Assembly (NCBI RefSeq): GCF_006210265.1
Contig: NZ_VCNC01000002.1
Span: 62,001 to 126,000, forward strand
Direction: 5' to 3'
Source of the DNA: Desulfovibrio sp. UCD-KL4C
Lineage (GTDB): Bacteria > Desulfobacterota > Desulfovibrionia > Desulfovibrionales > Desulfovibrionaceae
DNA: 64,000 bases
The position numbers were made by a program, and so were the translations under genes. Positions 1 through 8,960 of this stretch are shown here, one piece after another. Under the pieces are notes generated by a model. It worked only from the letters and a program-made list of their open reading frames with translations. It was not told the DNA's origin and made no database searches. Positions within the stretch are counted from its first letter, which is position 1. Every line of letters starts with the position of its first letter.

Positions 1-111
1 GCCTGCGGCTTCTTCTTTTGTCCCGCATCCTGTAATCAGGAGTGTAAGAACTAGGGATGTTCCCATAAGTGTGACTGTTTTCAGTAGTCTATTTGAGGAA
101 TTATTCATCAT
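1..111 (-). CDS. Putative lipoprotein, N-terminal part (runs off the left edge)
   Basis: Only the first 37 codons are present. They read as a lipoprotein signal peptide: MMNNSSNR, a hydrophobic stretch, then a lipobox I-T-G-C with the lipidated Cys at residue 29, followed by GTKEEAAG. The reading frame stays open to the window edge. AAAGGAAC lies about a dozen bases upstream as a weak ribosome binding site. The mature protein is outside the window. A periplasmic adaptor of an efflux pump would fit this kind of N-terminus, but that is only a guess. Confidence 0.6.
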   Translation of the reverse strand, partial: MMNNSSNRLLKTVTLMGTSLVLTLLITGCGTKEEAAG

Positions 112-289
112 AATATGTGGCTGTTCCTTTTGTACGAAAAATGGGTTTAGTTGTTTTTCGCTTCTTATTCGATAATGCCCTAATCTTTTGGAATGAGCAA
201 GTTTAAGCATATGGCAGGAACATAATAATGATTAAATTACGTGCTAGTTTTGGTTAGATGTAGCAGGTGTACAGAGTGGATATATCATA

Positions 290-1561
290 TTATTTTATTT
301 TAACTAGTTCTGCCCAGCATGTAGTATAATTTTTTGATTTAAAATTTCTAGTCATTTGCCAAGGTTTGTTAGTTCCTTCCGAAGCATAACTTAAAATTCC
401 TTTGCCGAATCTGCTGTTAGCTGCATCAAGTATTTTCATCAGGTTGTCTTTTTTTTCTGTTTGTGACTCATGGGTAAGTTCCAGAAGATTTGCCTGTCTG
501 TTATATTTATTGATAATATCCAGCAGAATTACCCCTGTTTTTTTAAACTTATATCCTGATTTGTAAATTGATCTAAGGAGGGTTAGGGCTACTGAAATGA
601 GTTCCGGCGTGTAGTCCGTTGCTACTTGTAGCGCTATTTTTGCGCTATTTGAATATTGCGGAAGAGAGTTGTGTGGGTTGGTCTCAATATATATCATTAC
701 TCCTTTGGCAAGCGATTGTTGACTTCGCAGTTTCTCAGCTGCTCTGGTCATATATGACGCCACTGATTCTTCAAGTTCTGGTAGACTGGAGACTGGTTTG
801 CCAAAGGATCTTGAGGTCACAATTGTTTTTTTCGTTGACTGGTACTCATCCAAAGGGAAGCATGTAACTCCACGTAACTCCATTGCTGTCTGTAGCCCTG
901 TAACCGTTAAATTATTTCGAATCCACAAATCCGGAAGTTCTTTGAAAAGATACGCGGTAAGAATGTTACGGTCTGTTAATTTCTTACTATTTTTTCTACC
1001 TATTCCCCAAATATCATTTATTGGAATTTGTTGGAGAAATTTATCGTTTTTATGAGTATTAGACAGTGCGAAAACGCCATTTGTCCATTTCTCTTTTTTA
1101 GCAAACCTATTCGCCGTCTTGGCAAGAGTTTTGGTTATTCCGAATCCAACAGATACGGGAATTCCTGTCCATTTAAGAACCTTGCGGCGTATTTTTTGTC
1201 CGATTTCATTTAAATTATCCAAATCAGCATCAGCGAATTCTAAAAATGATTCATCTATAGAATAGACTTCCATCGCGGGAGAAAAAGTTGCGAGTGTCTC
1301 AACAACCCGTTTTGAAAGGTCTCCGTATAGTTCGTAATTTGAGGAAAATACGTGCACTCCATGTTTTTCAAAAAAAGATTTGTATTTGAATGCAGGGGCA
1401 CACATTGGAATTCCTATATCTTTTGCTTCCTGCGAACGGGATATGACACAACCGTCATTGTTAGATAGAACTACAACCGGAGTATTTTGTACGGAAGGCG
1501 CAAAAAGTCGCTCACATGAAACATAGAAATTATTACAATCAACTAGAGCTAAAATTTTCAT
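290..1561 (-). CDS. umuC: DNA polymerase V catalytic subunit UmuC
   Basis: Y-family translesion DNA polymerase, the catalytic part of Pol V in SOS mutagenesis. About 423 aa, like E. coli UmuC (422). The N-terminus reads ALVDCNNFYVSCERLF, with the first metal-binding Asp, then NNDGCVISRSQEAK, and the catalytic SIDES motif in MEVYSIDESFLEF. A helix-hairpin-helix region (IWGIGRKNSKKL) and a little-finger domain follow. The open frame extends 13 codons further upstream, but those codons overlap umuD. The Met at 1561 begins the conserved sequence and lies 2 nt after the umuD stop, suggesting translational coupling, as I see no separate ribosome binding site. Confidence 0.95.
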   Translation of the reverse strand: MKILALVDCNNFYVSCERLFAPSVQNTPVVVLSNNDGCVISRSQEAKDIGIPMCAPAFKYKSFFEKHGVHVFSSNYELYGDLSKRVVETLATFSPAMEVYSIDESFLEFADADLDNLNEIGQKIRRKVLKWTGIPVSVGFGITKTLAKTANRFAKKEKWTNGVFALSNTHKNDKFLQQIPINDIWGIGRKNSKKLTDRNILTAYLFKELPDLWIRNNLTVTGLQTAMELRGVTCFPLDEYQSTKKTIVTSRSFGKPVSSLPELEESVASYMTRAAEKLRSQQSLAKGVMIYIETNPHNSLPQYSNSAKIALQVATDYTPELISVALTLLRSIYKSGYKFKKTGVILLDIINKYNRQANLLELTHESQTEKKDNLMKILDAANSRFGKGILSYASEGTNKPWQMTRNFKSKNYTTCWAELVKIK

Positions 1562-1563
1562 AG

Positions 1564-1998
1564 TTAAGCTTTGTGAATTATATAGGTTACAACTCCCCAT
1601 ATTTCGAAAGAGGTTTCTTCTGTTACTTCCAGAGCAGGGTAGTCTTCATTTTCCGGCATGAGGAACAGCTTCTCCCCAGTATTTTTTAACCTTTTTACTG
1701 TTAATTCACCATTATATACTGCAATTACTATGGAATTATTAGTTGCATCCAACGCCCTATCTACAATTAATATATCTCCTGATTTAATATTAGCATCCCG
1801 CATAGAATCACCATATGCTCGGACGAAAAAAGTTGCAGTGGGGTGGTTTATAAGATGCTCATTTAAATCCATTTTTTTGTCGATATAATCGTCGGCAGGG
1901 GAAGGGAATCCCGCGGCTACTTCCGATAGGAAAAATGGGAGAGCTGTCTTCTTATTTAGTTCCGGTGAAAAAAAAACAGTATTTTTTATATAGCTCAT
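1564..1998 (-). CDS. umuD: SOS mutagenesis protein UmuD (self-cleaving)
   Basis: 144 aa LexA/UmuD-family S24 peptidase, which cleaves itself on RecA filaments to UmuD-prime and joins UmuC to form Pol V. Visible features: the cleavage site Ala29-Gly30 in EVAAGFPSP, the catalytic Ser65 in AYGDSMRDA, and the general-base Lys102 in LTVKRL. E. coli uses Cys24-Gly25, Ser60 and Lys97, so the spacing agrees. It is the first gene of umuDC. A promoter overlapped by a short dyad lies about 50-80 bp upstream, consistent with LexA control. Confidence 0.95.
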   Translation of the reverse strand: MSYIKNTVFFSPELNKKTALPFFLSEVAAGFPSPADDYIDKKMDLNEHLINHPTATFFVRAYGDSMRDANIKSGDILIVDRALDATNNSIVIAVYNGELTVKRLKNTGEKLFLMPENEDYPALEVTEETSFEIWGVVTYIIHKA

Positions 1999-2048
1999 GT
2001 GGAGTAAAGGTTCTCATAATTGGTTTCTGTGTTTGAACGATGTCTATT

Positions 2049-2077
2049 TATTATTAACAAAAGGACAAACTTGTCAA
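2049..2077 (-). promoter_or_regulatory. umuDC promoter with overlapping dyad (candidate SOS operator)
   Basis: On the minus strand TTGACA (2077-2072) is followed 17 bp later by ATAATA (2054-2049), a good sigma-70 pair. A perfect inverted repeat GACAA-AC-TTGTC (plus strand 2064-2075) overlaps the -35 element, where a repressor would block polymerase. LexA is the expected regulator of umuDC, but I cannot confirm that this is the local LexA motif. Confidence 0.5.
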
Positions 2078-2101
2078 TCTTAGATAAACACAAAGGCTAA
2101 A

Positions 2102-2130
2102 AAAAGAGCTGTCATTAATGACGGCTCTTT
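2102..2130 (-). terminator. Rho-independent terminator of the DHH phosphoesterase gene
   Basis: A 13-bp stem (AAAGAGCTGTCAT / ATGACGGCTCTTT, one G-T wobble) with a 2-nt centre, followed on the minus strand by a T run. It lies 20 bp past the stop codon at 2151 and separates that gene from umuDC. Confidence 0.85.
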
Positions 2131-2150
2131 ATAAAATTAATTTATTGTGG

Positions 2151-3065
2151 TCATTTGTTTATTAATTTTGCGACCAGCTCTCCGAGAATTGCATCAGCTT
2201 GTTCATGTGGAACTTGGCAGGTGCCGACTTGCTTGTGGCCACCACCGCCATACTCTAAAAGGGTGCTGCCGACATCTACTGTGCAGGTGCGTTTAATAAT
2301 ACTGTGTCCGACAGAGAAAACTGTGTTTTGTTTCTGTTTACCCCACATAATTTGAATACTTACATCGCATTGAGGATACATAGAATAGATAGTAAATCTG
2401 TTACCTGGATAAATTTCTTCCTGCTCACGAAGGTCTAGGACCAAAACGTTTACGAACACTTCAGTATGTCTTTTTAGCATATCTCGGAATTGTAAGTCTC
2501 TTTCAAGGTAAAGAGCTATCCTTTCTTTAATATCAGGCAGTTCAAGAATTTCGGTAATATTAAGAGATCTACAGTAGTCGATCAAGTTTTCCATTAATTT
2601 ATAGTTACTTATATTGAAGTGTCTGTAACGTCCCAGCCCTGTTCGAGGATCCATAATGAACCCTAACAGAATCCATCCTGTTGGATTTTTGATTTCTTCC
2701 GCTGTCAGGTCACCGCTATCAACCTTATCGACGTAATGTAGCATTTCATCGAATTTATCGCCGAATTTATCGTGTCCTCCGAAGTATTCCCATATGACTC
2801 GTGCGGCACTTTTGGCTTTTCTGGACATTCCTTTGTAATCAAGGTCCATTCCAAGTCTTTCATCTTCACTGGAATGATGGTCAAACCAATATCCGCAACC
2901 TTTAATATACGGTACGTTTGCAACTATATCGTTTGGATCTCCCGGGTACTTACCATCCTGAACATCTTTAGGATGAATAAATATCCAGTTATCCATAATT
3001 CCGATATCAGTCAGAAGGACTGCGCAAGCTAAACCGTCAAAGTCAGATCGTGTCAAAAGCCGCAT
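2151..3065 (-). CDS. DHH-family phosphoesterase (exopolyphosphatase-like)
   Basis: About 304 aa, DHH superfamily. The N-terminus carries the first metal motif SDFDGLAC, the DHH motif appears as YWFDHHSSEDE, and the C-terminal DHHA1 region has the glycine-rich GGGGHKQVGTCQ. These are manganese-dependent phosphoesterases acting on polyphosphate, oligonucleotides or cyclic dinucleotides. The substrate cannot be told from sequence here. The open frame begins 13 codons earlier, but the Met at 3065 (MRLLTRSDFDG) has GGGAGAGGTG just upstream and starts directly at the conserved fold. It is a single gene with its own terminator and no signal peptide, so cytoplasmic. Confidence 0.85.
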   Translation of the reverse strand: MRLLTRSDFDGLACAVLLTDIGIMDNWIFIHPKDVQDGKYPGDPNDIVANVPYIKGCGYWFDHHSSEDERLGMDLDYKGMSRKAKSAARVIWEYFGGHDKFGDKFDEMLHYVDKVDSGDLTAEEIKNPTGWILLGFIMDPRTGLGRYRHFNISNYKLMENLIDYCRSLNITEILELPDIKERIALYLERDLQFRDMLKRHTEVFVNVLVLDLREQEEIYPGNRFTIYSMYPQCDVSIQIMWGKQKQNTVFSVGHSIIKRTCTVDVGSTLLEYGGGGHKQVGTCQVPHEQADAILGELVAKLINK

Positions 3066-3189
3066 GCACCTCTCCCTATCGGTTAAGAAATATAATAAAT
3101 TCAAACTAGAGATTTAAGTTACGTAGAATACTAGTGTCAGTTTAAAATAAATTATATTTAATTACAACCTGATTCTTAAAGAAAGGTGT

Positions 3190-3612
3190 CTACTTAATTA
3201 TCATTACAGGGCAGCGTGCGGTGTTTAGAATTTTATGCGTGACGCTTCCTACGAGTAAACCTTCAAGGTCCGATTTTCCTTTCGAACCCATTATAATCAA
3301 ATCGCACTTTTCTGTGTCTGCAACCGTTACGATTGATTTAGTCGTTTCTCCGCCAATGATTTTATCTTGGAGGGGTAAATTCGCAGCTTCAGGAGTTTTC
3401 AGGTGTTTTTGGAGTATAGCGTATGATTTACGTGTTGCGTCATCTATAGCTTTTTGAAAGTTAGGTTCACCAAGCCCTGATGGTATCGGGGCATGGCAAT
3501 GTAAAAGGATAACTTTTGCTCCGCACATTTCAGCGAGAGAAAACCCATATTTTACAGCGTTGTCAGAATGCTTTGAGCCGTCAACAGGGATTAGGATTTT
3601 TGAAAAGATCAC
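3190..3612 (-). CDS. Universal stress protein, UspA family
   Basis: About 140 aa, a single Usp domain. The N-terminus ILIPVDGSKHSDNAV and the C-terminal nucleotide-binding pattern G-x2-G-x9-G-S (in MGSKGKSDLEGLLVGSVT) identify an ATP-binding type. The strongest Shine-Dalgarno, AGGAGG, directly abuts an ATG at 3618, leaving no spacing. The in-frame GTG at 3612 has a 6-nt spacing and is the better start (MIFSKILIPVDGS). Monocistronic. The role is inferred from the family: stress survival or signalling. Confidence 0.9.
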   Translation of the reverse strand: MIFSKILIPVDGSKHSDNAVKYGFSLAEMCGAKVILLHCHAPIPSGLGEPNFQKAIDDATRKSYAILQKHLKTPEAANLPLQDKIIGGETTKSIVTVADTEKCDLIIMGSKGKSDLEGLLVGSVTHKILNTARCPVMIIK

Positions 3613-4115
3613 GTTCATCCTCCTTCTGAAATTTTATTTAGAATACTTGAACCTCGAGTGAGGTGCAACTGGCAAAGATATTAATATCCACTTTATGGTT
3701 AAAGTTTGGAGTTGTGCTGAAGTGGGGTATACACTTAAACTGAATGAGTGTTCAATAGCTTTTTAAGCTAAAAAATGATTATTTTTGATGAATATATGTC
3801 TGTTAAAATACAAAAAGATAAGGTCTTTTTTATTAATTAAGTCTTTAAAATCAAACATTTATAAAAAAATATATTTTTATTAAATAAAATTTTACTTTTT
3901 GTTGACAAAACGAAATACTGAACGTAGGTATTGTCTCAGTTGATGTCGTTCAATATTGATCTGAGCGGATTTTACAGGGTTATATGTCGTCTTTTGTTGC
4001 TGTATAATTCCTTCAATGCGGACTGTAGGGGTCTTAAGTTGGAGTGTGAATGGCGGCTGCAAATAACGTAGAAATTTTCTACCGCATTTAAATTTGTAAA
4101 GTAGCTTGGATGCAA

Positions 4116-4146
4116 TCTTAAAATACGACCGCATCGTATTTTAAGA
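4116..4146. repeat. 13-bp perfect inverted repeat
   Basis: TCTTAAAATACGA (4116-4128), a CCGCA spacer, then TCGTATTTTAAGA (4134-4146). There is no T run on either side, so this is not an ordinary terminator. It could be a protein-binding site or a structural element of a transcript running to the terminator at 4270. Confidence 0.8.
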
Positions 4147-4269
4147 TAGTTTAGACCTCAATTAGATCATTTTGAATCACTGTTTAGTTGCGATTATATG
4201 ATTGTTAGCAGCAGTTTTTTGTTGATCGTTAGTACACCCCACCTTCTGTTTTCTATTCCTTAAAGCAGT

Positions 4270-4299
4270 AGCCCCTCCCCACAGAGGGGCTTTTGTTTT
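4270..4299 (+). terminator. Orphan Rho-independent terminator
   Basis: Stem AGCCCCTC / GAGGGGCT (8 bp, loop CCCACA) followed by TTTTGTTTT on the plus strand. No plus-strand protein gene precedes it in the window, so it probably ends a non-coding transcript. Confidence 0.8.
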
Positions 4300-4384
4300 G
4301 TCACGTTGTAATGTTGACGTTTTATGGGTTTTGCGTAAAATTATTAAGATTGTATATTTTTAAAGTTAAGCAAAGAGATACTCG

Positions 4385-4957
4385 ATGACAAAAAAAGAAA
4401 TAGTTTTAAAATCAGCTAAAGAAGTCTTCGGTGAACTGGGATACTCTGGTACAACTTTTAAGAAAATTGCAGATCGTGCCGGTGTTGCCGTCGGATTACT
4501 TTCGCATCATTACGGAAATAAAGAAAAACTTTTCAGAGAAGCTGGATTTGATGTAACAGAAAGGCTTAGCATTGCTTTGCGTGACGAAGTTTTGCAGGCT
4601 GAAAACGGTTGTGATGCTGTTTACAGATTTGCCAAACGTTATCTGGAATTTTCAATTGATAAAGATGAAGACTTTTTAATGCTTATTCGTTGCTCACCGT
4701 TTAGTGATCTTAAGACAGGCGCTGACAGGGATGCTATGGTTCATAAATTTGCTCAGATTCCTGTTTTGCTGGAAAATTGTGTAGCGCGCGGTGTTCAGGA
4801 CGGCTCCCTTCCCGATGTTTTGGTCGCGGAGACTTCTTCAGTTGTTTTATGCAACCTTGTTGGCGCAGTCAGAACTAAGCTTTTAACTCCTTACAGCCCA
4901 CCCAATTTATATGAAGCAGCTCTAACATTTTTGATGCGCAGCTTAAAAAATGCTTAG
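4385..4957 (+). CDS. TetR-family transcriptional regulator
   Basis: 190 aa. The N-terminal 50 residues form a TetR DNA-binding domain: KSAKEVFGELGYSGTTFKKIADRAGVAVG, followed by LSHHYGNKEKLF. The remaining 140 residues are a helical ligand-binding and dimerisation domain I cannot assign to a ligand. It is monocistronic with its own terminator at 5009-5033, and the neighbours do not show an obvious target. It could regulate the downstream epimerase-like gene or an efflux system elsewhere. Confidence 0.9.
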   Translation: MTKKEIVLKSAKEVFGELGYSGTTFKKIADRAGVAVGLLSHHYGNKEKLFREAGFDVTERLSIALRDEVLQAENGCDAVYRFAKRYLEFSIDKDEDFLMLIRCSPFSDLKTGADRDAMVHKFAQIPVLLENCVARGVQDGSLPDVLVAETSSVVLCNLVGAVRTKLLTPYSPPNLYEAALTFLMRSLKNA

Positions 4958-5008
4958 TTTTAATGATTTTTAAATCAAATATTTTTAGTGCTTGTCTGCA
5001 TTTTTTAT

Positions 5009-5033
5009 AAGGTCTTAATTGACCTTTTTTTTT
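5009..5033 (+). terminator. Terminator after the tetR-family gene
   Basis: AAGGTC-ttaatt-GACCTT followed by a run of nine T residues, 50 bp past the stop codon. Confidence 0.8.
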
Positions 5034-5146
5034 GCGATCTGGACATCATGTTTAAAAATGGTCTACTATAAATTATCAATCTCAGTTCAGCATAAGAGTT
5101 TGATCATGTTGTAAAATCTAGTTTTAGAGTTGAGCAGGAGGGAGGT

Positions 5147-6049
5147 ATGCGAGTTGTTATAACTGGTGGAACTGGGTTTATAGGTAGAAAACTAAGTAGA
5201 GCTCTGGTTGCGAAAGGGTATCAGGTTATTGCTTTAACGCGTTCAACACGTGTTTCAGATATTTCTGGAGTAAGGAATGTTGTTTGGGATGGTGAGTCTT
5301 CATCCGGTTGGGAAGAATTTATTGATGGAGCTACGGCAGTTGTGAATCTTGCCGGGGAAAATATTGCTTCAGGTCGTTGGAGTACTGCTAAAAAAAATAG
5401 AATTCTGCATAGCAGGCTGGCAGCCGGACATGCTGTAACTGAGGGAGTTACAAAGGCAAAAAATCGCCCGAAGGTTGTTGTACAGGCTTCTGCAATAGGT
5501 TTTTATGGCCCTAGAGGTGCTGAACCAGTGACTGAGGAGACTCAGTCTGGAGATTCGTTTCTGGCGGAAGTCTCTAAAAAGTGGGAAGCTTCAACTGCCG
5601 GAATTGAATCTTATGGAATTAGAAGGGTAATTGTCCGGACAAGTATGGTTTTAGGCTGCGGCGGAGCTCTAAGTAAAATGATCGGTCCTTTTAAACTGGG
5701 ATTGGGCAGCTATCTTGGTCATGGTCATCAAGGTGTTTCTTGGATTCATATTGATGATGAAGTGTGGGCTATTATTTACCTGATTGAAAACAAAACTTGT
5801 AGTGGTGTTTATAATTTATCTTCAACACATCCTGTCACTTCAAACAAATTTACCGATACGCTTGGGGAAGTTTTAGGTAAGCGTGTTTTTTTGCGGGTTC
5901 CTTCTGTTCTTTTGAAGCTCATACTTGGACAGATGGCAGAAGAGGTTTTGTTAACCGGTCAATTTGTATTACCTGAAAGGTTGATTACAGCAGGATTTAA
6001 TTTCGAGCATTTGGATCTTAAAGAAGCGTTAACTCATTTTGTTGATTAA
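5147..6049 (+). CDS. TIGR01777-type NAD-dependent epimerase/dehydratase-like protein (YfcH family)
   Basis: 300 aa short-chain dehydrogenase-like protein. The Rossmann dinucleotide motif GGTGFIG lies at residues 7-13, and WDGESSSGWEEFIDGATAVVN and NLAGENIASGRW are typical of this group. The C-terminal part (DTLGEVLGKRVFLRVPSVLLK through GQFVLPERLITAGF) matches the extra domain of YfcH-like proteins. The family is widespread in bacteria and close to a plant cell-division homologue, but its reaction is unknown. A very strong ribosome binding site (GGAGGGAGG) lies 1-2 nt before the ATG. Confidence 0.85.
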   Translation: MRVVITGGTGFIGRKLSRALVAKGYQVIALTRSTRVSDISGVRNVVWDGESSSGWEEFIDGATAVVNLAGENIASGRWSTAKKNRILHSRLAAGHAVTEGVTKAKNRPKVVVQASAIGFYGPRGAEPVTEETQSGDSFLAEVSKKWEASTAGIESYGIRRVIVRTSMVLGCGGALSKMIGPFKLGLGSYLGHGHQGVSWIHIDDEVWAIIYLIENKTCSGVYNLSSTHPVTSNKFTDTLGEVLGKRVFLRVPSVLLKLILGQMAEEVLLTGQFVLPERLITAGFNFEHLDLKEALTHFVD

Positions 6050-6178
6050 AAAGATCAAAATTTATTCTTAAGTAATATTTCTATGATAATTTTGCATTAG
6101 TGTTTCAATTGTAACTTAATCGAAACCATTGTTTTCCAGATAAGATGTAGCTGATTATTAAAAATGGAGGCTACATTC

Positions 6179-7558
6179 GTGATTAAAAAAATTATTGCTG
6201 CTGGAACATTGCTGGCTTTAAGTGCCGGATTTGCATGTGCTGCTGATTTTCAAATTGATAAGTATGAAATAGAAACTCCTCTCAAATACAATGTCCCGTA
6301 TAGCGGAAAATACGTTGATAATTTTCCTCAAGGTTTTTCTATAGGTATAGGATCAGGCATGACTTATGTCGGATTGGCTAAAGACGGAACCAGAATTTTT
6401 TATGCCATTGGTGATCGCGGACCTAATGCTAGCAGTCCTTATGTTTTAGTTGATGGAAAGAAAATTCCTTCAAAAGTTTTTCCTGCCCCAGATTATACTC
6501 CTTCATATGGCGCAATCGGACTCAAAAACGGAAAAGTTACTCTTTTGAGTCGTATTGAGATTAAAGATGTTAAAGGTCATAAAATCTCCGGTCGTCCTCT
6601 TCCTCCGAATTTCGTAGGATCTACAGGTGAGATTCCTCTGTCTGATTCATATAAAATACTCAGTTACGATAAAGAAGGGCTGGATACCGAAGGAATTGCC
6701 ATTGATAAGAAAGATGGTAATTTATGGATTTGTGATGAATACGGACCATTTATCGTTAAAATAGATGCTAATACTGGCCGTATAATTAAGAAGTATTCTC
6801 CTGGTAAGGAATTGCCTGCCATTATAGCGAAACGTCAGCCCAATAGAGGGATGGAAGGTATTGCTGTTACTCCATCTAACAAAATTCTTGGAGCTGTTCA
6901 GTCTATATGCGACATAGATGGGAAAGTTTCAGCCAGTAAAGCTCCGTTTACCCGGTTGGTTTGGCTTGATCCAGAAACAGGAGAAACAAAAATGTTTGCG
7001 TATCCTGTTGACGTAGAAGCTTATAAGAAATGTAAAGATGTCAAGATTGGTGATTTGCAAGCTGTAAGTGATAGTAAGTTCCTTATTGTTGAACAGGGAA
7101 AAGGTAAAGACGGTTTGCGTAATATTATTTATTTGATTGATATTAACGGGGCAACTGATCTTACCAATAAAAAAACAGTTAAGGGTGATGAGTTAGAGAT
7201 GGTTTCCGGTGTTGATGAGTTAAAATCTCTCGGGATAAAAATGGCTACAAAAAAGGAAATTATAAGCCTTCGTGAGCATGGCTGGAAGCCTAGTAAGGCC
7301 GAAGGTTTGGCACTTCTTCCAGATATGAAAACTATTGCTGTCTGTTCTGATAATGATTTCGGGTTTGGTTCTGTTGCAATAAATCCAGCAAAGGATAAGG
7401 ACGGAAAATCTGTTAAAAAAGTAACCAAATACGTTCTTGATGACGGAAAGATGACTTATGGTGGGGCTGCTGTTGATACTACGTTTGAGCTTAAACCTAC
7501 TGGTGAAAAAGCTGGTTTCTGGATGATTACTCTTCCCAAAAAAGTTACAAACTACTAA
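6179..7558 (+). CDS. Exported phytase-like esterase domain protein
   Basis: About 459 aa, secreted. The signal peptide is MIKKIIAAGTLLALSAGFACA, then ADFQIDKYE. The mature protein is a phytase-like beta-propeller domain (Pfam PF13449-type), with YAIGDRGPN, EGLDTEGIAID, LWICDEYGPFIVKID and RGMEGIAVTPS as the conserved blade motifs. I chose GTG at 6179 over the ATG at 6164 because the Shine-Dalgarno TGGAGG falls between them and the GTG begins the signal peptide. Substrate unknown, probably phosphate or organic esters in the periplasm. Ends in a shared convergent terminator. Confidence 0.85.
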   Translation: MIKKIIAAGTLLALSAGFACAADFQIDKYEIETPLKYNVPYSGKYVDNFPQGFSIGIGSGMTYVGLAKDGTRIFYAIGDRGPNASSPYVLVDGKKIPSKVFPAPDYTPSYGAIGLKNGKVTLLSRIEIKDVKGHKISGRPLPPNFVGSTGEIPLSDSYKILSYDKEGLDTEGIAIDKKDGNLWICDEYGPFIVKIDANTGRIIKKYSPGKELPAIIAKRQPNRGMEGIAVTPSNKILGAVQSICDIDGKVSASKAPFTRLVWLDPETGETKMFAYPVDVEAYKKCKDVKIGDLQAVSDSKFLIVEQGKGKDGLRNIIYLIDINGATDLTNKKTVKGDELEMVSGVDELKSLGIKMATKKEIISLREHGWKPSKAEGLALLPDMKTIAVCSDNDFGFGSVAINPAKDKDGKSVKKVTKYVLDDGKMTYGGAAVDTTFELKPTGEKAGFWMITLPKKVTNY

Positions 7559-7580
7559 TTGCTTAATTTATGAAATAAAG

Positions 7581-7605
7581 AAGACCGCTCAATTCGAGCG
7601 GTCTT
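7581..7605. terminator. Bidirectional terminator between convergent genes
   Basis: AAGACCGCTC / GAGCGGTCTT, 10-bp perfect stem with loop AATTC. U-rich on the minus side (TTCTTTATTT). It lies between the convergent phytase-like gene and rsgA. Confidence 0.75.
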
Positions 7606-7645
7606 GCTATATAATAAATATAAATAATTTTAGAAAGGATAAAAG

Positions 7646-8695
7646 TTATCCTATCCATTTAGACTTAGCTTTTCGCTTTTTATTACTGGAGCTGGCTTTT
7701 CTTTTTGTTTTTTCAGAAATATTTTCTGTGTTTTGCTGTGTTTCGCTTAACAGTTTAAGGTAGTTGTTAAGTCTTCTGCTATCAATTTTGTCTTCATTAA
7801 GAGCATGCTGAACTGCACATCCTGGCTCAGTTGTATGGCTGCAATCAGTAAATTTACATTGTTCAGCCAGTTCAGTGATTTCTGAAAATGCATTATATAG
7901 TCCGTTTTCGCAATCGTGAAGTTGTAATTCTCTAATTCCCGGCACATCTATTAAAAGTGCACCGGAAGGCATAACGTGAAGAGAGCGTGTTGTTGTCGTA
8001 TGGCGTCCTTTATCATCGGCTAAACGTATTGAGCCTGTTTTATCTTTTACCGTTCCGTTAATAGTATTCAGCAAGGTGGTTTTTCCAACTCCGGATGAAC
8101 CTAAAAGAACCAGTGATTTTCCTTTGCTGAACCACTTTTTTAAGCAGCTTACACTTTCATTGTTTTTGGCATTAACAACCATGATCGGCATGGTTTCATG
8201 CAGTTGTCTGGCTTTAGTCTTAAAGGCTTCGATGTCATCAGTTAAGTCCGCTTTGGTCAGCACCATTACAAACTCAACTCCGGCATCAATGGCAAGGCAT
8301 ACATAACGTTCAAGTCTGTTAAGATTAAATTCCGTGTTGCAGGATGAGACAATCAGCAAAGTGTCAATGTTGGCGGCAATCGGTTGGAGTTTAACTTGCT
8401 GCCCGGGACTCATTCTTTTCAGAAGGCTGGTACGTTTCAGTAAACGTACGGGAACAAAAGACTCTGCATCAAGTAAAAGCCAGTCGCCAACAGTCGGTTG
8501 TTCTCTTAGGCTGCCGATACCAGTTTCTGCAATTTGCAGAAGATGTTCAGTTTTTCCAGTTGAAACAACGAGATGTCCTTTGTGAGTTTTTATAACTCTG
8601 GCAGGTATGGAAGTTGCCTTATCATCGGCAGAGTATTGGTCACGGAAAGAGTTCTTCCAGCCAAGATCAGCTAAAGAATATTCATTTTGATTCAA
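7646..8695 (-). CDS. rsgA: Ribosome biogenesis GTPase RsgA
   Basis: 349 aa circularly permuted GTPase that matures and checks the 30S subunit. The G motifs occur in the permuted order: G4 LTKAD, G1 GSSGVGKTTLLN, G3 DVPGIREL. An OB-fold region precedes them, and a zinc-binding segment follows (CKFTDCSHTTEPGCAV, Cys-Cys-His-Cys). The tail is very lysine-rich (KTKRKASSSNKKRKAKSKW), plausible for rRNA contact. The start is a TTG at 8695 with AGAGGT five bases upstream. Monocistronic, convergent with the preceding gene. Confidence 0.95.
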   Translation of the reverse strand: MNQNEYSLADLGWKNSFRDQYSADDKATSIPARVIKTHKGHLVVSTGKTEHLLQIAETGIGSLREQPTVGDWLLLDAESFVPVRLLKRTSLLKRMSPGQQVKLQPIAANIDTLLIVSSCNTEFNLNRLERYVCLAIDAGVEFVMVLTKADLTDDIEAFKTKARQLHETMPIMVVNAKNNESVSCLKKWFSKGKSLVLLGSSGVGKTTLLNTINGTVKDKTGSIRLADDKGRHTTTTRSLHVMPSGALLIDVPGIRELQLHDCENGLYNAFSEITELAEQCKFTDCSHTTEPGCAVQHALNEDKIDSRRLNNYLKLLSETQQNTENISEKTKRKASSSNKKRKAKSKWIG

Positions 8696-8960
8696 AGAAA
8701 CCTCTTACAAAAATATGGGGATGCTGAATTTGTTTTCAATCTGAAAACTTACGTAAGAAATAAATAACAAGCAAGAACCATTTATAGGAATTTTATCACA
8801 TCTGTTTCAAGAATGTTTGTTTCGTTTATTTACAAATATGCCGTTGTTTTTGATTAATGTAATAGACGAAAATGTTATAGTTTGGTAATTTTTACACTAA
8901 GATGATATCTAAATTGGCTACGTAGTGTTTACTAATTTCAATATATCTGGAGTTGCTAAA

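Larger units (their letters stand above)
3619..4384. other. 766-bp stretch without a convincing protein gene; candidate RNA transcription unit
   Basis: AT-rich DNA. The one open frame (minus strand, 80 codons) lacks a ribosome binding site, is very basic and resembles nothing I know. On the plus strand TTGACA at 3903-3908, then TAGGTA 17 bp on, could start a transcript that would end at the orphan terminator 4270-4299. A 13-bp perfect inverted repeat lies inside it. A small RNA is the simplest reading. Confidence 0.4.

Noticed and set aside
3892-4134. 80-codon minus-strand open frame
   Set aside because: No ribosome binding site, very basic composition, no recognisable motif, and its start lies in the 13-bp inverted repeat.
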